From the NCBI GenBank assembly GCA_958418815.1, contig CATZGB010000006.1:1-64000 (forward strand): a stretch of DNA of 64,000 nt, read 5' to 3'. The stretch is from an uncultured Bacteroidales bacterium (GTDB lineage: Bacteria > Bacteroidota > Bacteroidia > Bacteroidales > Muribaculaceae). The notes under the pieces were generated by a model. That model did no database searches. It was not told where the DNA came from and saw nothing but the letters and a program-made list of their open reading frames with translations. Each line of letters begins with the position of its first letter. Positions within the stretch are counted from its first letter, which is position 1. A program made the position numbers and the translations under genes. Of this stretch, positions 34,928 to 43,703 are shown in pieces.

Positions 34928-35416
34928 ATGAAATGGAGAAGGCTTATATGGCTTGCTTTTTTTGTGACGTTTTCGCAGTTTGCGGGGTCGGGGGAGACGA
35001 TGTTCCTGACGTTGGAACGGCTAAACGGAGCAACGGAGAAAATTGAATTGTCTGAATCGGTAAACATTAAACTCGACGCAGATAATTTTTGTGTCGAACA
35101 TGATGGCACTGCGTTGGCAATCCCTTTGTCGGAGGTGAAAGAATACCGATTTGTGTCAGGCAATTCCAATGACATCGAGGTATTACCTGATTCTTCCATC
35201 CAAGACGCTGTTGAAATAAAAGTCGTGCAGCAGGCGCTTTATATAAAGACGTCAGAATCTTCCGCCAGTTTGCTGGTGTCGAATCTTGACGGAGTCATCA
35301 TACTGCGTCAGGATATTGGTGCCGCGACATTGTTTGCTGTCGACATGTCGTCTTGGGTGGCGGGTGTTTATGTTGTGATGTTAAACGGCTCCTCGCATAA
35401 AATCATAAAACAATGA
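34928..35416 (+). CDS. Small secreted protein with type IX-like tail, unknown function
   Basis: I do not recognize a named family. From ATG 34928 the 162-residue product has a good signal peptide (MKWRRLIWLAFFVTFSQFAG); starts at 34898 or 34910 are also possible. The middle has a beta-strand pattern of the type FLTLERLNGATEKIELSES and DGTALAIPLSEVKEYRF, common in Bacteroidales secreted proteins. The tail SWVAGVYVVMLNGSSHKIIKQ fits type IX sorting apart from its exact end. Its stop overlaps the next gene by 4 bp (ATGA). DNA composition is visibly more AT-rich than the flanking genes. Confidence 0.7.
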   Translation: MKWRRLIWLAFFVTFSQFAGSGETMFLTLERLNGATEKIELSESVNIKLDADNFCVEHDGTALAIPLSEVKEYRFVSGNSNDIEVLPDSSIQDAVEIKVVQQALYIKTSESSASLLVSNLDGVIILRQDIGAATLFAVDMSSWVAGVYVVMLNGSSHKIIKQ

Positions 35417-37797
35417 AGATGTGTAAAATATCACGGCTCGCGTTTTCTGTCATTCAATTGTTGGGGGCATTGATGATGTATGCCGATACTCCTTTGTTGG
35501 TTTATAGAAACGACGGGGAATTCAATGTTGTCGATTCCAGAGATATCGATCATATTTCATTTTCGAGATATGACCTTGATTCAATACAACACCCTACCGT
35601 TGTGGTGCAGGATGTGCATACAAAGGATGGACTCATCCGCATACCCATTTCGAGCATAGAACGGGTGTCTCTTGTGGCTCCGGTGACGAAAATGAAATCT
35701 GACGGACTTGAATTGGATGGGGAATTGCTGTCGAATCTTATTTCCGTGGAGGATGATATGATTCTGCATTTCAATACGGCAGTGCTGGAGAATGAGAGAC
35801 TCAGGCCCGGGATAAAGCTGGCCAGTCTGAAAATGTCGGAAAAATTGCCTCTCGGCTTTTTGGGGGAGATTGAGACAGTCTCACGTCAGGATGATGAGGT
35901 TGTTGTCACTTGCGGGGTGGCGAGATTGTCTGATGTCTATGATTCCCTGTTTCTTGATTCGGATATTGAATTCAGCAATGAGGGGATTGTTTGTGAAGAG
36001 GGGAATGTGGAAGCGGATGAGCTGTCGGCCCGGTCTGATTCTCAGTCAAAGGTGAGTGCTGACATAGACACCTCATTCAACCTCCCGACATTCAGGCGGT
36101 CGCTGTCAGTTGGGGACTCGTTTGGATTATCCGATGTGTTGGGTATAGGGACATCACAGGAACTGTCTGTCGAGGTCTCTCCGAGGTTACGGGTAAAGAG
36201 TTGCGTGGTGATAGAGAATGGACGGTTGGATACGTCCACCTCGTTGAGGGCCGATTTGTATCTCAAAGAGGAAATGTCGCTTTCATTCTCCGGCTCACTT
36301 GAAAGAGATTTCTCGTTTCCTACGATTTCGTCGAGGATTGCAGCGGCTCCGTTGTTTTCTGTTTTTGTGAAAGGAGGTCTCAGGGTCTCGATTAGTGGGG
36401 CATTTGGTTTGAGTCTCGGATTCAGTCAACATTATCGGATGGTTGCAAGTGCGTCATACTCTTCATCTCGCCAGGCTGAACCACAGAATCCCTACTTGCA
36501 ATTCGGCTTGGTAGACACTTCATATGATACGGCAAGCGCATATGGGGAGTGTACGGTCAAATTTGGCACATTTATGCAATTGGGAGTGGCGGCCCTGACT
36601 CCCGAATTGGTGAATCTGAATGTGGAGAAGGAAGGTGGCATTCAGATAGACGCGAAGGCACCCATCGACCTGGAAAGCATAAACACCGCATCATATACGA
36701 CCGGTCTGTATGAAAGACTCAGCAAGCCCGATGCTGTGTCTGTCGGGCTGTTTCGTTCTGTAAACCTGAATATGGAAGTCCTTGATGGTGTGTTCAAGCG
36801 GTCTTTGTCGCTTGGTTATGATTTGCAGCCCTGGTGGGAGAGTCCGATACTGCCGGTGTTTGTCACAGTTGATGCTAAACGAAACGACTCCTCACTTTCA
36901 CAGATAAATGTCAATGGCAGTTTCTCGCCCGGACTTATGTTGAACCAGAACATCGGTTTTTGCATAAGGGAAGGGAAAGATGGGGATAACAATGACTTTC
37001 TGGATATTGCCCCGGATGTAGATTATATGGGGCAGGATGCGCGGGAGCTGTCGGCAACCTTCAGGGATATGGATTTTGACAAATCCTATACGGTTTATCC
37101 TCAGGTGGTCTGGGGTGACAATGTCATTCTGGCAAAACCGAATGCTTATGTCTCCAAGGATGAATGCAAGATAGATGATGTACGGCAAACCGGCTATGAA
37201 TACTTGTCAGACCGCAAGGCTGTCATATCGGTTGATGTCAATACGGTGGCTGATTCCAAAAACTGGTCTGTGGGTGTCAGTGGGCGTGATGATTATGATG
37301 GTATCATAGGGATGATAAATGTGGCGGAGGGGCAGCAGATAACGCAGATTGAAATCCCGGTGACTTGTGATTCCGGCATGTTTGACAACAGATGGCCATA
37401 CAGTTGCTCAAAAGAATACGCATTCATCCCGTATACGCCTGATGGAATGGCTGTGGTCTCAAACGCGTATAATGCAACATTGACCCTGGAATACATTCCC
37501 GAGGATTATTATATCGTAGGGAATTTTCAATCTTGGGATGTGGATAATGCTGTGAAATTACAGCCATTGGGCAACCGTAAATATCGGGTCACGGTTAATG
37601 CTCCAGTTTTGAGCGATGGAAAATACGACACTGTATTCTGCAAGATTTTGCCGGACGTGTATGGTGTCAGCTGGCAATATCAAATCGGCGGGAACAATGG
37701 ACAACTTAATGATGGCGACTCAAACATTGAGTTGTCGGGGAAAAGCGCGTACACCATTACAATAGATTTGAATGACTTTACTTACACGGCTTATTGA
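35413..37797 (+). CDS. Large exported protein of unknown function, SusF-like C-terminus
   Basis: The 794-residue product has a signal peptide (about 1-24, MMYADT) and then a strand pattern resembling the partner gene (DGLIRIPISSIERVSL). A long beta-rich region (about 210-460) carries alternating strands such as LRVSISGAFGLSLGFSQHYR. From about residue 695 it has one SusE/F-like module (DYYIVGNFQSWDVDNAV). No type IX tail or lipobox is seen. I cannot name the family for the central part. Lower GC than neighbours and a two-gene coupled arrangement suggest horizontal acquisition. A role in surface glycan capture is possible from the module only. Confidence 0.7.
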   Translation: MKMCKISRLAFSVIQLLGALMMYADTPLLVYRNDGEFNVVDSRDIDHISFSRYDLDSIQHPTVVVQDVHTKDGLIRIPISSIERVSLVAPVTKMKSDGLELDGELLSNLISVEDDMILHFNTAVLENERLRPGIKLASLKMSEKLPLGFLGEIETVSRQDDEVVVTCGVARLSDVYDSLFLDSDIEFSNEGIVCEEGNVEADELSARSDSQSKVSADIDTSFNLPTFRRSLSVGDSFGLSDVLGIGTSQELSVEVSPRLRVKSCVVIENGRLDTSTSLRADLYLKEEMSLSFSGSLERDFSFPTISSRIAAAPLFSVFVKGGLRVSISGAFGLSLGFSQHYRMVASASYSSSRQAEPQNPYLQFGLVDTSYDTASAYGECTVKFGTFMQLGVAALTPELVNLNVEKEGGIQIDAKAPIDLESINTASYTTGLYERLSKPDAVSVGLFRSVNLNMEVLDGVFKRSLSLGYDLQPWWESPILPVFVTVDAKRNDSSLSQINVNGSFSPGLMLNQNIGFCIREGKDGDNNDFLDIAPDVDYMGQDARELSATFRDMDFDKSYTVYPQVVWGDNVILAKPNAYVSKDECKIDDVRQTGYEYLSDRKAVISVDVNTVADSKNWSVGVSGRDDYDGIIGMINVAEGQQITQIEIPVTCDSGMFDNRWPYSCSKEYAFIPYTPDGMAVVSNAYNATLTLEYIPEDYYIVGNFQSWDVDNAVKLQPLGNRKYRVTVNAPVLSDGKYDTVFCKILPDVYGVSWQYQIGGNNGQLNDGDSNIELSGKSAYTITIDLNDFTYTAY

Positions 37798-37815
37798 CAG
37801 GTAAGCCATATGCAT

Positions 37816-37857
37816 CGCGGCCTCATAAGACGTTGACGTGTGTCTTATGAGGCCGCG
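37816..37857. terminator. Hairpin between convergent genes
   Basis: A perfect 16-bp stem (37816-37831 with 37842-37857) with a 10-nt loop separates the convergent 35413-37797 gene and rarA. Neither side has a strong U-tract, but position and stability suggest a shared bidirectional terminator. Confidence 0.65.
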
Positions 37858-37871
37858 TTGATAGAGGGCTG

Positions 37872-39173
37872 TCATGATGGCTGGGTGGGTGTCTGGGGGA
37901 TGCCGGGATGCCAGCGCTGGTTCTGGAGCTGCGCGGCGCGGTCTTCGGCGGGGTTGGAGCAGGGGCTCCAGAAACGGACACCCTTGATTGCGTCGGGCAG
38001 GAACTGCTGGATGACGAAGTTGCCGGGGTAGTCGTGGGCATACTTGTAGTCGGCCCCGTAGCCCATCTTCTTCATAAGCGAGGTCGGGGCATTGCGGATA
38101 TGGAGCGGCACCGGCAGGTCGCCGCTGCGGCCCACCTCGGCAAGGGCCGCGTCGATGGCCTTGTAGGCGGAGTTGCTTTTGGGGGAGGTGGCGAGGTAGA
38201 TGACGCATTCGGCGAGGGGAATCCGTCCTTCCGGCATGCCGATTTTGTGGATGATGTCGTATGTGGTGTTGGCCAGCAGCAGCGCGTTGGGGTTGGCCAG
38301 GCCGATGTCTTCGGCGGCGAGTATGACAAGCCGCCGGGCAATGAACTCAGGGTCTTCGCCGCCGGCAATCATCCTGGCGAGCCAGTATATGCCCGCGTCA
38401 GGGTCGCTTCCCCGGATGCTTTTTATGAAGGCGGAGACGATGTCGTAATGCATCTCGCCCTGCTTGTCGTAGGCGGCTGGGTTCTCTTGCAGGCGCTCGG
38501 TCACCACCTTGTCGTTGATGATCATCGGCTGGCCTATGGGGGTGGATTGCTCGAGCAGGTCGAGGATGTTGAGCAGCTTGCGGGCATCTCCTCCCGAGAA
38601 GCGGAACAGGGCGGTGGTCTCCTCCACCTTCACGCCTCTTTTGCGCAGCACTTCGTCTCCGCTGACGGCCCTGTCGAGAAGAATCTGCAGCTCAGGGGCT
38701 TCGAGGGGCTTGAGGGTGTAGACCTGGGCGCGTGACAGCAGCGGGCGTATTACTTCGAAGGATGGATTCTCGGTGGTCGCGCCGATGAGCGTGACGGTGC
38801 CGTTCTCGACAGCGCCCAGCAGGCTGTCTTGCTGCGACTTGCTGAAACGGTGGATTTCGTCGATGAAGAGTATCGGGCGTCCTTTCGAGAACATGCTCTG
38901 GGCTTCAGCCTTGCAGCGCTCGATTACCTCACGCACATCCTTGACCCCTGACGTGACCGCCGAAAGGGTGTGAAACTGACATTCGGTGGTGTTCGCGATG
39001 ATTTTCGCCAGGGTGGTTTTCCCGACCCCCGGAGGCCCCCACAGTATGAACGAGCTGACGTTCCCCGAGTCTATCATCCGGCGGATGATTGCTCCGGGGG
39101 CAACCAGATGTGACTGTCCGATGTAATCGTCGAGTGATTTCGGCCTGAGGCGTTCTGCGAGAGGTGGGAGCAT
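37872..39173 (-). CDS. rarA: Replication-associated recombination protein A (AAA+ ATPase)
   Basis: RarA (MgsA) is a clamp-loader-like AAA+ ATPase acting at stalled replication forks. The 433-residue protein has Walker A GPPGVGKT (46-53), Walker B PILFIDEIHRFSKSQQD (about 98-114), sensor 1 in LIGATTENPSFEV, and the C-terminal MgsA/RarA tetramerization region (GSDPDAGIYWLARMIAGGED). Length is normal. It has a TAACTTTG box upstream at 39210-39217 on the minus strand. Confidence 0.95.
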   Translation of the reverse strand: MLPPLAERLRPKSLDDYIGQSHLVAPGAIIRRMIDSGNVSSFILWGPPGVGKTTLAKIIANTTECQFHTLSAVTSGVKDVREVIERCKAEAQSMFSKGRPILFIDEIHRFSKSQQDSLLGAVENGTVTLIGATTENPSFEVIRPLLSRAQVYTLKPLEAPELQILLDRAVSGDEVLRKRGVKVEETTALFRFSGGDARKLLNILDLLEQSTPIGQPMIINDKVVTERLQENPAAYDKQGEMHYDIVSAFIKSIRGSDPDAGIYWLARMIAGGEDPEFIARRLVILAAEDIGLANPNALLLANTTYDIIHKIGMPEGRIPLAECVIYLATSPKSNSAYKAIDAALAEVGRSGDLPVPLHIRNAPTSLMKKMGYGADYKYAHDYPGNFVIQQFLPDAIKGVRFWSPCSNPAEDRAAQLQNQRWHPGIPQTPTQPS

Positions 39174-39209
39174 GGCGTGAAAAAAAGAGGTTTTGTCGTC
39201 TTGTTAACA

Positions 39210-39217
39210 CAAAGTTA
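39210..39217 (-). promoter_or_regulatory. rarA promoter -7 box
   Basis: TAACTTTG on the minus strand, 37 bp before the rarA ATG. No clear -33 element is found at the expected spacing. Confidence 0.5.
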
Positions 39218-39283
39218 AACAAAAAAGATGGGTGAAAAGGGCGGGCGGGTGTTAACGAAAATTAAATTAAAGGTGCCGATTAC

Positions 39284-39312
39284 TTTGACCTCGGAGAAAA
39301 TAGTTAATTTTG
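39284..39312 (+). promoter_or_regulatory. Candidate promoter of the 39409 gene
   Basis: TTTG (39284-39287) and TAATTTTG (39305-39312) are 17 bp apart, slightly short for the class. Confidence 0.45.
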
Positions 39313-39408
39313 ATAGTCAGTTGTCAAGATGCCGCTTCCCGAACTTTCAGTGAGGGCAGGCGTTTAACGATAAAGGACACTTTGATAACGCAATAATTCG
39401 ACTTTGTT

Positions 39409-39639
39409 ATGGAACGAGACGATGAAAGACGGAACATGGTACCCTCCACGATGAGGGTCGTGTTCGGCATCATAATGATTATAGTGTATGTGGGGATGGG
39501 CGTGTTGCTGCTCATCAACTTCTTCCAATGGGGCCCGGGCATAATGCAGTGGCTCCGCTGGATCGGCGGAATCGCTTTCATCCTCTATGGCATCTGGAGG
39601 GCCATACGGCAGTTCTGGGGCATCGACAGCTCGCTGTGA
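39409..39639 (+). CDS. Small two-span membrane protein, unknown
   Basis: The 76-residue product has a charged N-terminus and two hydrophobic segments (VVFGIIMIIVYVGMGVLLLI and WIGGIAFILYGIWRAI). I know no function. Such small proteins occur near housekeeping genes in Bacteroidales. It has its own promoter candidate. Confidence 0.7.
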   Translation: MERDDERRNMVPSTMRVVFGIIMIIVYVGMGVLLLINFFQWGPGIMQWLRWIGGIAFILYGIWRAIRQFWGIDSSL

Positions 39640-39731
39640 GGCCGATGTGGCCATAGGCTGCCGCGAATCGGGGCTGAAAGGCTTTAATCGCAGCGATGTC
39701 GAAAAAATTTCGCTGATATGGAAAAATAATG

Positions 39732-39739
39732 TAACTTTG
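39732..39739 (+). promoter_or_regulatory. -7 box for the PstS-like gene
   Basis: TAACTTTG lies 21 bp before the ATG at 39761. A -33 TTG is not clear. Confidence 0.5.
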
Positions 39740-39760
39740 CGTCAAGCATTATAGCGGATT

Positions 39761-40756
39761 ATGAACAGACATAAGGTCATAGCGTTTATGGCGGTGCTTG
39801 CCCTGCTGGCAGGCATACTTGCCGGTTGCAGCTCGAAAGGGGGCCGCAAGGAGGCCCCGAAAGGCAATTCTGCCACATCAGGCACCCTTGTGATGGCCTG
39901 TGATGCCTCGTTTGAGAACATCATGCAGGAGGAAATCGAGGTGTTTGAATTCTGCTATCCCCATGCCGCCATCCTCCCTTATTATATAGATGAGAAAGCC
40001 GCCATTGACTCGGTCGTCCTCGGCAATGCCCGCGTGGCCGTGGTGTCGCGCGAGCTGACAAAAGACCAGGTCCGCTACCTCAAGGAGCGCAAGAGGGTGG
40101 CCAAGACAAAGAAAATCGCGGTCGATGCCATCGCCGTGATTGTCAATCCCGAAAACCCGGTGGAGAACCTGTCGGTGAAGGAGCTGCGTGAGATTCTGAC
40201 CGGGGAGGTGACCCGCTGGGATCAGGTGTGGCCCTCGAAGCTGGGCGACATACAGGTGATATTCGACCATAGCGGGTCGAGCATCGTCAAATACATGTCA
40301 GACTCGCTTATGGACGGCCGCAAGTTCCCCGCCAACGTATATTCGGCCGAGACCATCCCTGCCGTGTTCGAGGCTGTCAAGAACCGGCGCAACGCCATTG
40401 GCCTGGTAGGTGTTAGCTGGATTTCCACCGATCTGAAGACGGCCGATCTCTCTACCGAAGATAAGTTCAAGACCCTCGAGGTCGACGACACCACCACCAC
40501 CGAGTTCACCGACCAGGTGAAGGTGCTGCCCATCCGCCGCGACAACTCCCTTGTGGCCGTCAAGCCTTACCAGGCTTATATCTTTGACGGCACATATCCC
40601 CTTTACCGCTCCATATATATGATAAACACCGGGGCGGCCGGCAGCCTTGCCAACGGATTCTTCTCCTTCGTGACCTCCTTCCAGGGGCAGAAGCTGATAC
40701 AGACCACCGGTGTGCTGCCTGCGCTGGTAAGCCACCGCCAGGTAGAGGTGCATTGA
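39761..40756 (+). CDS. PstS-like substrate-binding lipoprotein
   Basis: This 331-residue lipoprotein (LAGC, Cys23) has a type 2 periplasmic-binding fold. Features are GTLVMACDASFENIM at the start of the mature domain, IAVDAIAVIVNPENPVENLS, LREILTGEVTRWDQVWP, and a phosphate-loop-like DHSGSSIVKYM. These are typical of PstS-type phosphate-binding proteins, but no pstCAB genes are adjacent. The next gene is a TPR protein, an association seen in Bacteroidetes near TonB-ExbBD clusters. Phosphate as ligand is therefore uncertain. Confidence 0.8.
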   Translation: MNRHKVIAFMAVLALLAGILAGCSSKGGRKEAPKGNSATSGTLVMACDASFENIMQEEIEVFEFCYPHAAILPYYIDEKAAIDSVVLGNARVAVVSRELTKDQVRYLKERKRVAKTKKIAVDAIAVIVNPENPVENLSVKELREILTGEVTRWDQVWPSKLGDIQVIFDHSGSSIVKYMSDSLMDGRKFPANVYSAETIPAVFEAVKNRRNAIGLVGVSWISTDLKTADLSTEDKFKTLEVDDTTTTEFTDQVKVLPIRRDNSLVAVKPYQAYIFDGTYPLYRSIYMINTGAAGSLANGFFSFVTSFQGQKLIQTTGVLPALVSHRQVEVH

Positions 40757-40815
40757 CCACCGGGGCATTTCAAACAATGGAAAAATAGTAATAACGCATA
40801 AATTATAGAAGAAAG

Positions 40816-42453
40816 ATGAAATTAAAACTCATGTTCTCCCTGCTCCTCGGAGGTGCCATGTCGATGGCAGCCGAGGGATACATGGATGGAGTGGAATACT
40901 TCCGTGCCGACCAGCCGGAAGAGGCCGCCATCATCCTCAACAACACCCTCACCCAGCCTGGCACCGACCAGGCCACAGCCTATTATTACCTCGGCCAGAT
41001 TGCCCTCCAGCAGGGTGACAAGGCCCAGGCAAAGGCCATGTTTGACAAGGGTGTCGCTGCCGATGCCGAGAACGGTTACAATTATGTCGGTCTCGGTTCG
41101 CTCGCCCTCTCGGCCGGTGACACCAAGGCCGCCGCCGACTATTTCAAGAAGGCAAAAGGTTTGGCAAAGAAGGATGCCGACATCCTCACCGAGATTCCCC
41201 GCGCTTATTTCGAGGCCAATCCCGTGACCTACGCCGATGAGATTGACAAATGGCTCGCCGACATCAAGAAGCAGTCAAAGAACACCGCGCCCGCTCCTTA
41301 CATCCTTGAAGGAGACCGCCTTGCCGGCACCAACGTCGGTGACGCCGCCGGTATGTATGAGATGGCTGCCACCTTTGACCATGAGTCAAAGAACGCCCAG
41401 GACGCCCACCCCGAGGCATACGTGAAATATGCCCGCGTTATTTTCAAGGTCAACGAGAAAGCCGCCATCGACAAGCTCCGCGAGCTGCTGACCTATCAGC
41501 CCAACTCGGCGCTGGTGCAGCGTGAGCTGGCCGAGAAACTTTACGACGCCAACCAGCTGACCAACGCGGCCAAGCAGTATGAGGCTTACATCCAGAACCC
41601 CAACTCGTTCCAGAAAGACAAGCAGCGTCTGGTAGGTCTGCTCTTCTTCGCCCAGCGTTACCCCGAGAGCTACGACCTGGCATCGCAGATCCTTGCCGAC
41701 GATCCTGGCAACTTCTACATGCAGCGCATGCAGTTCTACAACAAGAAGGCCATGGGCGACACCATCGCAGCCGTCAATGCCGCCGAGGCCCTGCTGGCCA
41801 ACCCCAGGGCGCAGGTCAACTCGCAGGACTACTCCCAGTATGGCGAGCTGCTCACCGACATGGGCAATGACTCCCTGGCCATCGTAATGTATGAGAACGC
41901 CGTGAAGGTTGATCCCGAGAAGACCTCCCTGCTCAAAGACCTATCGCAGGCTTACAACCACGGACTCCGTTTCCAGGATGCCGCCGACACGATGCAGAAA
42001 TACGTCGACCTCCAGGGCGACGACGTGGATCCCAACGACCTGCTGGCCCTCGCCCTCCGTTGGAATGCCCTCTCTTCGGCCCAGCAGAAAGCTGAAGATT
42101 CCGCTTGGCAGGCTTCATCTGAGAAGGCCATCGCCGCCATCAACCGTGTGTATGAGATGACCCCCAACCATCCGCTGGTGCTCAACCACCGCGCACGCAT
42201 CTTCCTGGTGGCAAACCAGAACGAAATCAACGATCTCGTGGCTCAGGCCGACCTTGAGACACTCGCCGCGCTTGACTCCGACCCCGCCAACCTGCAGAAC
42301 CGTCAGGCAATCTATGTGCAGGTGCTTGGTCGCCTTGGCAACTACTATGTGACCAACCACAACATCGAGGAGGCCAAGAAGATGTTCCAGCGCTTCTATG
42401 AAATCCAGCCCTCTGAAGAGCTTCAGAAGTATATCGAGACCCTTAACAAATAA
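40816..42453 (+). CDS. Tetratricopeptide repeat protein
   Basis: The 545-residue exported protein has a signal peptide (about 1-19) and many TPR-like helical hairpins across its length, for example AYYYLGQIALQQGDKAQAKA and NYVGLGSLALSAGDTKAAAD. A last repeat is LGNYYVTNHNIEEAKKMFQ. No enzyme domain is visible. It lies 59 bp after the PstS-like gene and is probably co-transcribed. A periplasmic protein-interaction role is likely; the partner is unknown. Confidence 0.85.
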   Translation: MKLKLMFSLLLGGAMSMAAEGYMDGVEYFRADQPEEAAIILNNTLTQPGTDQATAYYYLGQIALQQGDKAQAKAMFDKGVAADAENGYNYVGLGSLALSAGDTKAAADYFKKAKGLAKKDADILTEIPRAYFEANPVTYADEIDKWLADIKKQSKNTAPAPYILEGDRLAGTNVGDAAGMYEMAATFDHESKNAQDAHPEAYVKYARVIFKVNEKAAIDKLRELLTYQPNSALVQRELAEKLYDANQLTNAAKQYEAYIQNPNSFQKDKQRLVGLLFFAQRYPESYDLASQILADDPGNFYMQRMQFYNKKAMGDTIAAVNAAEALLANPRAQVNSQDYSQYGELLTDMGNDSLAIVMYENAVKVDPEKTSLLKDLSQAYNHGLRFQDAADTMQKYVDLQGDDVDPNDLLALALRWNALSSAQQKAEDSAWQASSEKAIAAINRVYEMTPNHPLVLNHRARIFLVANQNEINDLVAQADLETLAALDSDPANLQNRQAIYVQVLGRLGNYYVTNHNIEEAKKMFQRFYEIQPSEELQKYIETLNK

Positions 42454-42485
42454 ACTGCGGGTCAAAGACAATAACCGCTTGCAGA

Positions 42486-42518
42486 AGTGCCCCGCGCGTT
42501 TGCGCGCAGGGCGCTTTT
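42486..42518 (+). terminator. Terminator after the TPR gene
   Basis: A GC-rich stem (about 42486-42499 with 42502-42515; one mismatch and a G-U pair) is followed by TTTT. It lies just before the nitroreductase ATG at 42541, which rules out an in-frame start at 42487. Confidence 0.75.
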
Positions 42519-42540
42519 GTCGGCTTTATGGATACGCGAG

Positions 42541-43320
42541 ATGGAGATTCTTGAAATAATACGACGGCGGCAGTCATGCCGCACCTACAACGGGTTGCGT
42601 CTCGACAAAGCCACGATTGCCGCGTTGGAAGAGGAAATCAAGTCGCTGCCCAGGCTTTTCGAGGATGTCGCTGTCCCGGAGATTCGCGTTGTCGACTATG
42701 ATGACGCGGATGGCCGGCTCGGCACATACGGTTTCATCACCGGAGCCCGCCAGTTTCTTGTCATGGCCTCTGGGAAGTCACAGGCGGAGCAGGTGCAGGC
42801 CGGATTCATGTTCGAGGCCCTTGTACTTAAAGCCACGGAGATGAACCTCTCCACATGTTGGCTCGGGGGCACATTCCGCCGTGGGCCGTTCGCCGAGGCT
42901 TTCGGACACATGGACCAGGGGCGGGAAATCTCGATTGTCTCCCCGATAGGCCATCCTACCCCCAGGCGGCGGTTTGCCGAGCGGATGATGCGTCGTGTGG
43001 TGAAAGCCGACCGCCGTAAGCCGTTCGCCCGATTGTTTCAGGGGGCGTCTCCGGACTCTCCGCTGGGGATGGCGCTTGAGGCTGTCAGGCTCGCCCCATC
43101 CTCATCCAATTCCCAGCCCTGGAGGTGTGTCGTTACTGGCAGGGAGGGGAGCGGCGAGGAGACGGTGACGTTCAGCTGCGCCGCTTCCGGGCGGTTTTCT
43201 GCCATCGACATGGGCATCGCTTACTGTCATTTCCTGCTCGCCTCACGCCGGGAGGGGCTTGACTGGGAGATTGCCCCGTCCTCATCAGGGATGCCCGCCC
43301 TGGAGTTTCACCGTATCTGA
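42541..43320 (+). CDS. Nitroreductase-family protein
   Basis: The 259-residue flavoprotein starts at ATG 42541 with MEILEIIRRRQSCRTYNG, the usual nitroreductase opening. It contains a MFEALVLKATEMNLSTCWLGG helix and a second half with LEAVRLAPSSSNSQPWRCVV. The arrangement resembles the TM1586-type putative nitroreductases, in which two half-domains form the FMN fold. The substrate cannot be predicted. It stands between a terminator and a 176-bp gap. Confidence 0.85.
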   Translation: MEILEIIRRRQSCRTYNGLRLDKATIAALEEEIKSLPRLFEDVAVPEIRVVDYDDADGRLGTYGFITGARQFLVMASGKSQAEQVQAGFMFEALVLKATEMNLSTCWLGGTFRRGPFAEAFGHMDQGREISIVSPIGHPTPRRRFAERMMRRVVKADRRKPFARLFQGASPDSPLGMALEAVRLAPSSSNSQPWRCVVTGREGSGEETVTFSCAASGRFSAIDMGIAYCHFLLASRREGLDWEIAPSSSGMPALEFHRI

Positions 43321-43496
43321 AAAAACAGCCGTTATAACCATTCAAACACAGTCGTAACTGAACATTGCCTGTCTCAAAGTCCTTTAAATAAGAAAGAGGA
43401 GGAGCCTCCGCAAAAAAACATGCCGGGCGCATTCCTCCCGACCGGAATTCAATCACCGGAGAGGCATCTGGCCATCTCCGCAACAACAGGGACGCT

Positions 43497-43697
43497 ATGA
43501 AAACAGGCAAGACCATATTCTGGACAGGATTCATGATCACACTCGGCATGATCATCGCCTACCTGCTGACAATGATAATCGGAGTCGCGGCGCCGGCCGG
43601 ACGGATTGTCTCGATGTCGCTATGTGGCGTGGTGATGGTAGGAGCCTTGCTGATGATAATTGGCCGTGTCATAGATAAACGTTCGGGCGACTTCTGA
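43497..43697 (+). CDS. Small two-span membrane protein, unknown
   Basis: The 66-residue product has two hydrophobic segments (WTGFMITLGMIIAYLLTMII and SLCGVVMVGALLMIIG) and short polar ends. It is similar in style, not clearly in sequence, to the small protein at 39409. It ends 6 bp before the subtilase gene and may be co-transcribed with it. Function is unknown. Confidence 0.6.
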   Translation: MKTGKTIFWTGFMITLGMIIAYLLTMIIGVAAPAGRIVSMSLCGVVMVGALLMIIGRVIDKRSGDF

Positions 43698-43703
43698 CAT
43701 CAA

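Noticed and set aside
39761..42453. Phosphate ABC transporter operon
   Set aside because: Only the binding-protein-like gene is present. No pstC, pstA or pstB gene is nearby, so I do not call a phosphate transporter.
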